A stretch of DNA of 64,000 nucleotides, from NCBI GenBank assembly GCA_018350325.1, contig JAEVLN010000007.1, positions 835,109-899,108 on the forward strand, in the 5' to 3' direction. Below the pieces are notes generated by a model, which did no database searches, was not told where the DNA came from, and saw only the letters and a list, made by a program, of their open reading frames with translations. Positions within the stretch are counted from its first letter, which is position 1, and each line of letters begins with the position of its first letter. Both the position numbers and the translations under genes were made by a program. Origin of the DNA: Globodera rostochiensis. Lineage: Eukaryota > Nematoda > Chromadorea > Rhabditida > Heteroderidae. This document shows, one piece after another, positions 20,930-30,886 of the stretch.

Positions 20930-21100
20930 ATAAAGGAAAATTGCCACGTTTTCTCATAGACATTTTATGCCAATGTCAAAGGGCAATCAAATAAGCCTTG
21001 TGGCTATTTTGCCAACGGCACAATTGATTTGCTATATTATAGAGGGAGAAGTGCCGTGGACTTTACGGGGACTTTTTTATGATTTTACATTTTTGTTAAT
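20930..21100 (-). promoter_or_regulatory. Conserved upstream block of copy C
   Basis: Counterpart of the blocks before copies A and B: TTGCCACGTTTTCTCAT, TTTTATGCCA, AAATAAGCCTTGTGGC, TTTTGCCAACGGCA and GATTTGCTATATTATAGAGG in order. It begins about 115 bp upstream of the start. Confidence 0.4.
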
Positions 21101-22471
21101 AAAGTCTCGGTGTCATTTCTCGGTCTCGAATCTCGGGTTTCGCTAAATTTCTTCACTCATCAAGCTCTTGGCGCAACTTGGTTAATTTCTTTATAATCTT
21201 TAGCAAATTATTTTTCAAAAACAACAGAATTTTTCTCGATTTTTTGGTCCAAAGCCAAAATATGCTCGTAATATGCTATTTAAACTTGAACAAAAACTTT
21301 TTATCGTTAGAAGAGCAAAATAAAATAAAAACCAAAAATGCACCACTAAAAATCGAACATTTTTCTCATTGCTTAACAAAAATGCAATAAAAAGCAAAGA
21401 ATGCACACCTAAATCGAATTATTTCGTGAAATTTGATTTTTTATAAAATTTTAATTAGAATTTTCAAAAATTGAAAATTATCCGGTATCCGGACGGATAT
21501 CCGGGTGTAAATTACTATCCGGTAACGGTATCTCGGTGTTAAGGAACCGGTGGAACCGCTATCCGGGGGACCCGGATAATATCCGGTTTTGTCCAACTCT
21601 ACTATTTATAATTAGAGACCGACATTTTGAAAAATCCTGGATCTGGATTCTGGATCTGGATTTTACGAAGGTCTGGATCTGGATTTTCTTGACAAAAATC
21701 CAGATCCAGAAAAAACCAGGTCGTCTGAAGCCCCCGTTGAACTTTTCACTTAGATAGCCATGGTAAAAACCTGAATACACCGAATACTTTGATTAGCTAT
21801 AAACTATTAGAGATCAAAACTTTAAAAAACCGGGCTCGGCACCTTCGGTCTCAGTATTCTTGGTCTCGAGTCTTGAAGTAATGTCTCGATATCGAGTTTG
21901 CTGCTGTTCATTTCGCCTAGATGCTTAAAGAGTACAATTCAAAACTACTAAGCAGAATAGCATCATTTCGCCTACAAGCCCAAAAAGTGCAATTTTTCTA
22001 ATAAATTAATTTTTTTATTTGGATTTATTCTTGGACAAATTGATGGTCTTACTATTTATACATTGACTGAGGACTTGACGCAATTTGCTTTGAGACAAAT
22101 TGGTCCAAGTGCGTCGGTTTCAATCATTTTCACATATCTAGTACAAAATCGGACGTTTTGCACATCGAAATGTGCGGGTGTCAGGACATTACACACAGTA
22201 GTGAAAAAACGGACGTTTCACACACAGTGACTTCCCGGTTCAAAAACCGGTTCCCGAAACCGCCAAAATCCGGGACCGCTTTGGGACCGGAACCGCGAAA
22301 CCACCAGAAAACTGAAACCGGGAAAACTGTTCACACATTGGATATTTCTACCTTATGTGGGAATGATTCAGATCCGAATTAAAAATACTACTAATCGATT
22401 CCTCCGTCGAGCTGAGTACAAATCCGCAAAAAGTTTATTGTGCCGGAAACCACTATGCAGAAAGTTATGAG
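21101..22471. repeat. MITE fragments and repeat words
   Basis: No gene is supported. There are pieces with CTCGAG words (21100-21150, 21840-21895), CCGGATA words ending GGTTTTGTCCAACTCTA (about 21480-21603), a TAGAGACCGACATTTTG end with GATCTGGATT words (21613-21720), and ACGGACGTTTCAC words (22150-22230). The TAGAGACCGAC end has an inverted partner at 24530-24563, but the flanking 8-mers differ. Confidence 0.5.
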
Positions 22472-23288
22472 TAGGGCCCGGATTTTTATGTTTTAACATA
22501 TTTTTTTCGTGGATTAGGCTTACCATGAGAGAAGCCCAAAATAGTATTTGTTTTGAAAAATTTTTTGAATTAGGAATACTTTTTAGCATATATGAAAACT
22601 AGAGACCGACCTGGGGCCAATCACAATTACAGAGACAAACGATAAACGACAATTTGTCGTCAGTATACGGCGTTTGTCGTTTATCTCCAATCACAATTCA
22701 AATTTTTGTCGTTTAACGTTTGTCGTCTCAAATTTATCGTTTGTCGTCTGTAATTTATATATGGCCATAAAATATGGATGAAAAATTGCAAAATATGGAC
22801 CAAATATGGACAAAATCGCAAAATATGGACGAAATATCGAGAAAATTTTTCTCAAATATAGCAAAAAATGGGCAAAATTTCCTAATTGAAGTAATAAGAG
22901 AAATAAAAATTTATATATGCAAATTAAAGGCATTTCAGAGAAAATTTTTGAAAATAAGCAGAATTTAAAAAATTTTCATTTTTTGGTAACAGAATTTTTA
23001 ATTGCAAAAATGTCAATTTTTAGGGGTGCATTTTTTGAAAATTTTGAAAAAGTCGATTCTTAGGGGTGTATTTTTCGTTTTTATTGCATTTTTGTTAAGC
23101 AATTTTTGAAAAATAGCTAAATATGGATAAAAATATGGAATATGGATAAAAATCGCGAAATATGGAAAATATGGATTATAAAATGGGCTCTAGAAGCTCC
23201 AACCAAAGCTAAAAACACTTTATCTGGCATTTATACGCTGTTCCTGGTGCGCAAAAAAATATGGATTTCCATATAAATCGTGGCCCTA
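22472..23288. mobile_element. Candidate TAGGGCCCGG element
   Basis: The left end TAGGGCCCGGATTTTTATG and the right end AAATCGTGGCCCTA are inverted. The interior is rich in AAATATGGA words and contains a cluster of GACAAACGATAAACG / TTTGTCGT words (22620-22750). The flanks GTTATGAG and CTTATTAA do not match, so the boundaries are uncertain. Confidence 0.45.
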
Positions 23289-23639
23289 CTTATTAATACA
23301 CTATAACTTACGCCCCAATAGATTTGGAAATAGCAAAATTGCACGCGTGGTGAAGTGGAACTCAAAAATGTTGGCATACTGTATTTATACAACACAAACA
23401 GTGCATTTTTTGCTCTAAGCTTAGGTTTGAGCCCGGTAGACTGCAAGGATTGCTGCTGTAATTCTCTTTTTTTTGGTTTGACATAACGCCAAAGCTCAAA
23501 CTCATTTGGGCTTAAATTTAAATTTTTTGAGGTTAAATTTAAATTTTTTGAGCTTCAAGGGGCTAAAACAAAAAATTTAGCATATTAGAATCAAAATTGC
23601 ACATGTTATGGCAAGTTTCTGAGCTCTGTGCAAAAAACT

Positions 23640-24180
23640 AGGCAAATCGGCTTGTGTTCGAAGTGTGCGATGGTCAAAATATTTGTTGAAAAAGGTGATA
23701 GAGAACGCCAAAAGAAGAGAACGGTTAGAGAAATAGAGGGAAAAGCGAGAGAGTACACTGTCTTACTGCTATTTCCTTCGTTAAGTTATAGTGTAATAAA
23801 TGGAATGAATTCGCCAATTTTGGTTCCGACCAGAGTTCAGCAGCAGAAGAGGGCATGCCTCACCATCCGCACTGGACCCCCACAGCTTTACTGGTAACAC
23901 CGGATGGTTGCCCAACCGTCGCCAGCGAAGCGATCGATGTGAGATCGATCGATGGACCGAGGGACCGGTCCCGTTGAGGATGGAGCTGTAAGGATTTGAG
24001 TGTTCCGCTGGTTGGAAGCGAACGGTTAAAACGCCTATGGCGGGGGCAAACGATCATCCATAAAGAAGAAGGCAAATGGAAGCCCCGGTAGCTCAGTTGG
24101 AATAGCTGCCCACGGATTGGGTGGAGGACGTGGGTTCGAGTCCCACCCGGGGCTAACATTTTGCCTATTCTTTACTCTAT
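23640..24180 (+). mobile_element. SINE-like unit with tRNA-like body
   Basis: A head of about 90 bp (GTAAGGATTTGAGTGTTCCG ... GGCGGGGGCAAACGATC) precedes a 72-nt tRNA-like body (24082-24153) and a tail, ACATTTTGCCTATTCTTTAC. The same head-body-tail order recurs at 38.11-38.30 kb (plus) and 36.48-36.29 kb (minus). Upstream (23660-23760), GATGGTCAAAATAT and GAGAACGCCAAA recur inverted near 38.72-38.81 kb. Confidence 0.6.
24082..24154 (+). other. tRNA-like sequence (pseudo-tRNA)
   Basis: The 7-bp acceptor stem GCCCCGG/CCGGGGC and the 5-bp T stem GTGGG/CCCAC with loop TTCGAGT are perfect. The D stem has a mismatch here (GCTC with TAGC). The anticodon arm does not fold: GCCCA against GGTGG pairs poorly and position 33 is not T. 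This fits a SINE body rather than a working tRNA gene. Confidence 0.6.
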
Positions 24181-24961
24181 TGAGTACACCGATCTAACAA
24201 CAAGTGATTTTTAACAAAGATTTCGGCTAACACCACGACAAGTTGAAATTTTGCTGCAAAATATTGGGAACAAACTGCAGGCTATTGCTGCAACAAACTA
24301 CCCATTATCTAGTGAACAAAAAAAATTTTAATTACGTTGCGATTTTTTGCATCAAATGATTTCTACTATTCTTTGGGGGATACTCAAGGTTAATCCGTTT
24401 CACAACCAAGGCTTATTTCAATCTTTCTCCCACAAGTCCAGGTCCAGTGGAGCCTTCGCCACCCTGGATTTTCCTGGACCTGGATTTTTCCTGGGGTCCA
24501 GTAAATCCAAATCCAGGCGTCCGTAAAATCCAGATCCAGCATTTTTCAAAATGTCGGTCTCTAATGAAAACATATTTTGGGGTTTACTGACATATTTTAA
24601 GCTTTTTCAGAGTTTTAGCACATATTTCGCCATTTTTCAAAAAATTCCTTAAGAAAAATGCAATAAAAACAAAATGCACCCTTAAAAATCAACTCTTCCA
24701 AATTACCCCTAAAATGGATCTTTATTCGAGACCAAAAAATCTGCACCAAAAAATAGGAATTAAGAATTTTGACTGAATTGCTTTTGATTTGCACTGTTAC
24801 CACAACAACGAAATTTATTAATTATTTTTTGAATACAAATTTTTTTGATCAATTTACACCCCCTAAATCTCCAATTTTTAGCACATATTTTGCATTTTTT
24901 AGCACATAAAAACATACATATTTTGGGTTTTTTAGCACATATAAATCCCACCCTACACCTA
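24181..24961. other. Intergenic region with repeat ends
   Basis: No gene is seen. GTCCAGG/CCAGATCC words and the end ATTTTTCAAAATGTCGGTCTCTA occupy 24435-24563. The rest is AT-rich. Confidence 0.35.
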
Positions 24962-25245
24962 GGTATTTGGTTTATAATTGTCTGAAGGAAATATGTAAAA
25001 TTTGGCAATTTTCGATGTTTTAAAATCAAGAAAACTGCAGATTTTTTTAAAAATATATATAAATTTAATCTTTTTCTTTTCAGGGAGTCGCTGACCATCC
25101 GAAAAATGTGCCAATCACAAAGCGTGTACCGTTGATGATCAAAAAATGTTTGGACGTGCAGAAGAAGCCATCAACTTAGTCATTTTTTTGTTGTTGAGTC
25201 GAATACGGATTTTGATGTTGATGTGCAGCATTTTAAAAAGCCCGT
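24962..25245 (+). pseudogene. Duplicated 3' piece of ALKBH6
   Basis: Positions 24962-25173 repeat the end of intron 5 and the last exon of the gene at 16.8 kb (GTCGCTGACCATCCG, AAGCGTGTACCG, GTGCAGAAGAAGCC). An AA insertion in CGAAAAATGTG shifts the frame. Positions 25190-25245 then match 17.67-17.73 kb, the far side of the Merlin-like foldback, so this duplicate lacks that element. No other ALKBH6 exon is near. Confidence 0.8.
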
Positions 25246-25808
25246 AAAAACATAAAGTTAAAAAATCTTGAATAAAGAATCATTTTGAAATAAAATTAAT
25301 GAGTAATGAATTATAGTGAAAATAATTTTCAAAAATAAAAATGGTAAAAAATTTCGTCATTATTATGTAAACGCGATTTTTAGAGTGTAATGCCCGATTA
25401 TTTTCCTATTTCCGCTTTTTTTGCACTAAAAATGCATGTGATTTCAACAAATCACGACCCATGCAAATTTAAAGATTTTCAGACACTCCTCACCCATTCG
25501 AATAAGGCGAAATGTTCCAGCAGATGTCGTGGAATTTGGGTACATTGCCAAACAGCAGCAGCCAAAGCATTTCCTGTCAACGCTCGCTGCTTTATCGTCT
25601 AAGAAAATCAAATCGGACTTTCCACTTTTTTACGCATTTCCGATCACTTTTTTTCAACGTCTTATGATTTGATTATTGGTTTTTAATTTTATTCCATAAA
25701 AAATAATTATGCTAATGTGGGTGTGTGTGTATATATATTAGGTATGCTGTTCTTCTGAGCACAAAAAATCAGTTTCAGATTTTAAAAAAAAGAAGAGATT
25801 TTTGAAAA
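25246..25808. other. Upstream region of GS-like gene 1
   Basis: AT-rich intergenic DNA with a short GTGTGTGTGTATATATA tract at about 25721. No ATGCCA hexamer is evident close to the start. No other gene is supported. Confidence 0.35.
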
Positions 25809-28800
25809 ATGGCTGCTCCACAAAAATGTTTGATACAAATTATTCTCATCACAATATTCCTTTTTAACATATTTAATGCAATAAGTGCGCAACCGAACAA
25901 AAACAAAGCCAACAAACATGGCAAAAAGCCGGCACTCAAAAATGGGTACACTTCACATAAAATGCCAAAAACTGATGCCGACAAATCAACAATAACATCA
26001 GCAGTAGCAACAGCAACAGCGGAAGAACATACGAATTATATGAAATTGAAAACCAGAAAGCGTCACTACGAAAATGGCCAAAATGATCATGTTCATCATC
26101 GTGCTTCAAGTATAAACAACAATAACAAAAAAAGTTTTTTGTATTATATAAGAATGCCTGAAAGACAGGCACATCATTTAAAACGCATATAATTGTTTTT
26201 TGTGATTTAAATTAATTCAATTAAGCGTGTAGTTGGAGGCTAAATAAATTTTTATATCTATCTCTATGTTAAGATTAGAGTTGATTTAAAAAATGCAAAA
26301 CTATATTTAACAAAATTCTAGAAAGAGCAAAGCATTACGACATCCCGTCACTGGTTAAAAATGTCAATGATCTGCAAGAGTTGATTGAAGATGCCGTTGA
26401 TTGGGCACTAAGTAACGGGCTTCTTTTGCGGACAAGAGACCATTTTGACAAGTGAATTTAAATTAAATATTTATTAAATTCAATTTAAATCTCAATCTTT
26501 TCATTTAAATCAGAATTTAATAATTCAATTTAAATCTCAATCTTTCATGTAAATCAGAATTTAAATAATTCAATTTAAATCTCAATCTTTTTATTTAAAT
26601 CAGAATTTAAATAAATTCAATTTAAATCTCAATCTGTTCATTTAAATCAGAATTTAAATAATTCAATTTAAATCTCAATCTTTTCATTTAAATCAGAATT
26701 TAAATAAATTCAATTTAAATTTCAATCTCTTCATTTAAATCAGAATTTTAATAATTCAATTTGAATCTCAACTTTTTTATTTAAATCAGAATTTAAATAA
26801 ATTCAATTTAAATTTCAATCTCTTCATTTAAATCAGAACTGGCGTTTCACAAATTGCACCATTTACTCTCTTCCCAACTCCGTTCCCGCGACAACTTTTC
26901 CAACAGGCGGTGGACGTGCAAAAGGTATTAAATTTCTTTTCAAAATATTTTTAAAAATTAATCATTTAAAATGTTAAGGCCATGCAAATGCTGTATTTCC
27001 GAATCACGACGGACCTTGACTTTTTGAAAAAAGTGCATGAAGATGTCATCAAGACGGACCCGGTTGTGCAGAGTTTCATGGGAATTATAGAAAAAGTGCA
27101 CGAAGAGGGCATCCGACAACCGATCACTTTGTTCCTTCAAAGAGCGGTATTATTCAAAATTAAATTAAATTTAAAAATATTTTATTTGAAAATGTTTGAA
27201 TTTTTATCATTTTGAAGGATTATATGCTGCATCTCAAAAACGGAGAGGGAACGAATGAGAAAGAATATGAGCTAAAACAGGTGAATAAATAATATTTTAG
27301 AAACAATTTTAAATTTTTTATAATATTAGGTAAATGACTTTTGTTGTTAAATCAAAAAATTGCTTGGCATAAAATTGGGACAACTAGCGATCGGACTTGA
27401 CAACCGATCGAGATTTCAATTGAGAATTTCAATAAAGCACTATGATTTCGTAAAACGTCGTCCATCGAAATTTCGATCTCGAAGCACAACTAAATATAAT
27501 TTTTTTAAACTTTCAAATTCGGAAAATAAATTGAAAATGCCAGATTGAAGTGAATGGATGTGCCGTGGGGGGTATCGGCTTTAATACGCGTGCCACCGAA
27601 CTCCACCGACGCGTGCTGAAAAAGGCTGGCATTTATACGTCAATTCGCGACGTGCCGGACAATCGTGTGGACCAAATGACAGCAGAAGCTCTATACGAAG
27701 CCTGGTTTGGATTTACATTTTGAATTTCATATTAAATTATTTTATTATTTAAGGAAACAATTTGGCAATTCGAAAGCCGTGTTGGTTTTTTTGGTCTACA
27801 AAAAAGATGTTCTGCAGTTTGACCGACGCATTTTTGAGTACGAATTTGAACGAGTGTCGCGTGATGAAGTTGACGTTGTGCGCCTCAGTTTGGAGGAGTG
27901 TAGTGAAAAGTAAATAAAAATAAATATTAATAATAAAATGAAAAATGGAACATTATAACAGAAATAATAAAATCACAATTTAATCATTTCAAAAAAGGGA
28001 ATTAAAATCAGTAATACGAGCATTAAATATAACCAATATTTTAAAGGCTGAAGCTTGATCCTGTGGATTTTTCACTGCGACTTGTTGACGATGGTCGCGC
28101 GGTTGCGGTCGTGTTCAACCAAGTGCTGATGCTTGGTTCATCTCCCACGCGCATGGAATTGGACGTGCGACTAATGATTGAACGTTCAACGGCAATTGTA
28201 AAAAATAAACATAAACAAAAATATAAACCAATTTTGCAGAAAGCGCCATCATTGGTTTTTGCATTGAGTCATTCGAAGAAAATTCAGCAGGTTAAAAAAA
28301 CAAATTATAAATAATTTTCAAATAATTTTAGGTTCTCGCCCGGCCTGGCATGGTTGAACAATTTTTTAGAGAGCCAAATGAAGCGCATATGGCCGCACAA
28401 ATTCGCAAAACGTTTGCAGGACTTTGGGGATTTGAGGCTGATCAAACAAAGAATAATGAATTAATTCAGGTAATAATGGTAAAAATTGTAAAAGAAAAAA
28501 TTCTTGCAAATTTGATTAATTCATTTCTTTCCTTTTTCTCATATTAATTTCCGGTGAAAGTCTATTTCTTTCTCATAATCACTCTCGCAATGTCCAATTG
28601 CTTCCGTTCACTTATGATCGCATTTTGTTGGAACCCCCGGGGGCATTCCAAGTACTTAAAGGAGTGTAAGAATGCGCGGGGACTCACAGCCATCAGAAAA
28701 TGCGGGATCAGATTAAAGCACATTAGGGCATATAATTCTCAGTGGGGACAGATCAGAAATGACAAATGGTTAAAGGGGACAAATGATCGAAAAAGGACTG

Positions 28801-29316
28801 ATTTTGGTTCGACTCTCCCGCGGGTGACTGACTGCATGGGCCGATCCCGTTAAATTATAATTTTTAAATTTAGATGGCCATAAAGAATCCTGAACGCTTT
28901 GTCTTGAAACCGATTGGCGAAGGATGTGGCGCACATTTCAACTACTTTGATGACAACATTCCCAAAAAATTGGCCGAATTGTCGGCCACTGAACTCACCG
29001 AATTTATTCTAATGGAAAAATTGGAGCCGAAAGTTTACAAGGTAAAAAGATTTAGTATAAAATAATAATAATTCTTCAAAATGATTTTTAATTTCAGAAT
29101 CATTTGGTTCGCGCTTTACATCCGACGGTTTTCAACACGGAGGTGACGGCGGAGTTGGGCATTTACGGCTCTCTGATCGGCGACATGACGACCGGACAAA
29201 TTCTATATAATGAACAGAAAGGGCACGGTTTCAAGACAAAATTGGCCACCGAAAATGAGGGAGGCATTTGTTCTGGCACCGGAATGGTTGACACGCCATA
29301 CCTTGTGGATAATTAA
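25809..29316 (+). CDS. Secreted glutathione-synthetase-like protein 1 (12 exons)
   Basis: Exons are 25809-26133, 26322-26451, 26837-26924, 26979-27146, 27218-27280, 27544-27704, 27754-27909, 28047-28197, 28240-28290, 28332-28469, 28874-29041 and 29098-29316, giving 605 residues. All junctions are GT-AG with matching phases; the exon 1 donor (A|GTTTTT) is the least certain. Residues 1-27 form a signal peptide (MAAPQKCLIQIILITIF...), followed by a Lys/His-rich linker. From about residue 110 the chain follows eukaryotic glutathione synthetase: APFTLFPTPFPRQL, QIEVNGCAVGG (Glu and Asn of the metal site kept), RPGMVEQFF, FVLKP, ILMEKLEP and ELGIYG. The glycine-rich ATP loop, REGGGNN in housekeeping enzymes, reads GEGCGAHF. 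Secretion plus this change fits the GS-like effectors of cyst nematodes; classical GSH synthesis is doubtful. Confidence 0.85.
26452..26836 (+). repeat. Tandem repeat in intron 2 of GS-like gene 1
   Basis: About six units of 60-66 bp contain TTCAATTTAAATCTCAATC and TTCATTTAAATCAGAA. Each unit ends in the sequence that forms the real 3' splice site (TTTAAATCAG|AA). The partner gene has a related but shorter array at 33418-33666. Confidence 0.8.
28530..28865. mobile_element. Old insertion in intron 10 of GS-like gene 1
   Basis: A GC-richer block inside an otherwise AT-rich intron has TTCCGGTGAAAGTC at one side and a tRNA box B-like GGTTCGACTCTCCC near the other (about 28809). The partner gene carries it too (31345-31680), with several differences, so it came before the duplication. 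It may be a SINE. Confidence 0.45.
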
Positions 29317-30886
29317 AACAAACTTTTATTATAAATTAGTGTGAGTGATGTGCGGAAACATTCAAATTTTTGGACAATTTTTTTAATTTGCGGAAAAATT
29401 TCACGAAATCTTAAGAAGCTTTAAATCAAGAATTGCTTCATTTGGACACCGCATTACAGCATTACTACCAATTTTGTTTTGTTATGATCAGCGAATGCTA
29501 GTATTCAAGCAGTTTATGTGAACATAGAAATTAATTATTTTGTTTATGTGTGATTTATGTTTTAGAAATTGTTTGTATAAATATGCGCTTGTACATATAA
29601 ACACTATTATTATTCGTTTAAATAATAAATTCGCATAACACAATTTGTTATAAACGCACCTGCCTACATTTTTGATCAAAAGTGATGGGTGCTTTATTGT
29701 GAAGGTTTTAAGTTCATTCTTGTTAAATATTTTATTTAAGTTTTTGGAAAAAATTAAAATTTTTTAATATTTTTTTTCGTCGGCGGGACCCCAATTCCTG
29801 AGGATTGAATCTTTTTCCTTAATTTTAAAAAATTTAACCCGGTCAAAAAGCGCTTTAAATTCTCAATTTTTATTTTCTATTGACGAATTCGTTATCAGTG
29901 CCTCAAATAACATATTTTCATGCCATTTTTAGAATAAAAAATTTTTCCATAAATTTGGACAAGAGAGTCCCCCCTATGGTTTTGTGAAATTTGAGGAAGC
30001 TTGCTTACCAATTGATTAAAAGTTGCTATTAAAACTTTCAAAGTGAAAAAAAAAATTGAAACGCAGTTACTTTTAACTTACTTTGAACTCTTAACTTTGA
30101 AAATCTTGCATCTTACTTTTAACTTTTTAAAAGCAACAATTGAAACGCATTTTTCCTTACTTTAACTTTTAACTTTTAAAAGGTTAAAAGTAAAAGTGAC
30201 AATTGAAACAGGCCCCAGGACAAACAAACAAACAAACATAAATTCTTCTTTTTATATAAGGAATGTTAAACATACAAAAAAAAAACAGAAATAATCTCTA
30301 TTCTCAATCTATACAAAATTCGTCACCAAAAATATCTTAAATAAATTCTAATCTAAATGATATTTTGTTTGCATTTACCTTTTTAAATGCTGGAGTCATA
30401 AACTGTTTCACCAAGTATTATTAATTCTTTGTTTACATTTTAAAATTAATTTTTTCCAAAAACTTAAATAAAATATTTAACAAGAATGAACTTAAAACCT
30501 TCACAATAAAGCACCCATCACTTTTGATCAAAAATGTAGGCAGGTGCGTTTATAACAAATTGTGTTATGCGAATTTATTATTTAAACGAATAATAATAGT
30601 GTTTATATGTACAAGCGCATATTTATACAAACAATTTCTAAAACATAAATCACACATAAACAAAATAATTAATTTCTATGTTCACATAAACTGCTTGAAT
30701 ACTAGCATTCGCTGATCATAACAAAACAAAATTGGTAGTAATGCTGTAATGCGGTGTCCAAATGAAGCAATTCTTGATTTAAAGCTTCTCAAGATTTCGT
30801 GAAATTTTTCCGCAAATTAAAAAAATTGTCCAAAAATTTGAATGTTTCGGCACATCACTCACACTAATTTATAATAAAAGTTTGTT
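29317..30886. other. Convergent 3' region and palindrome P1 centre
   Basis: The two GS-like genes end toward each other. The central unpaired stretch is about 29758-30445. It holds an ACAAACAAACAAACA microsatellite (30221-30237), TTAACTTTTAAAAGG-like words, and a GCGCTTTAAATTCTCAATT word shared with 13.03 kb. The 63-residue frames on each side are mirror images within the arms and are not supported as genes. Confidence 0.5.

Larger units (their letters stand above)
26336..29757. repeat. Palindrome P1, left arm
   Basis: It is an inverted copy of 30446-33783. Coordinate sums of matching points drift from 60203 (inner) to 60254 (outer), so the arms differ by small indels and a few substitutions. 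The outer edge lies inside coding sequence, at the YDIPSLV codons of the GS-like genes. The inner edge is at GGAAAAAATTAA. Confidence 0.88.

Noticed and set aside
21613..24563. A single 2.95-kb transposon bounded by TAGAGACCGAC ends
   Set aside because: The ends are inverted, but the flanking 8-mers differ and another TAGAGACCGAC end lies at about 22605, so separate fragments are likelier.
29488..30715. 63-codon frame present in both P1 arms
   Set aside because: It lies in 3' flanking DNA, has no known similarity, and is duplicated only because it lies in the arms.
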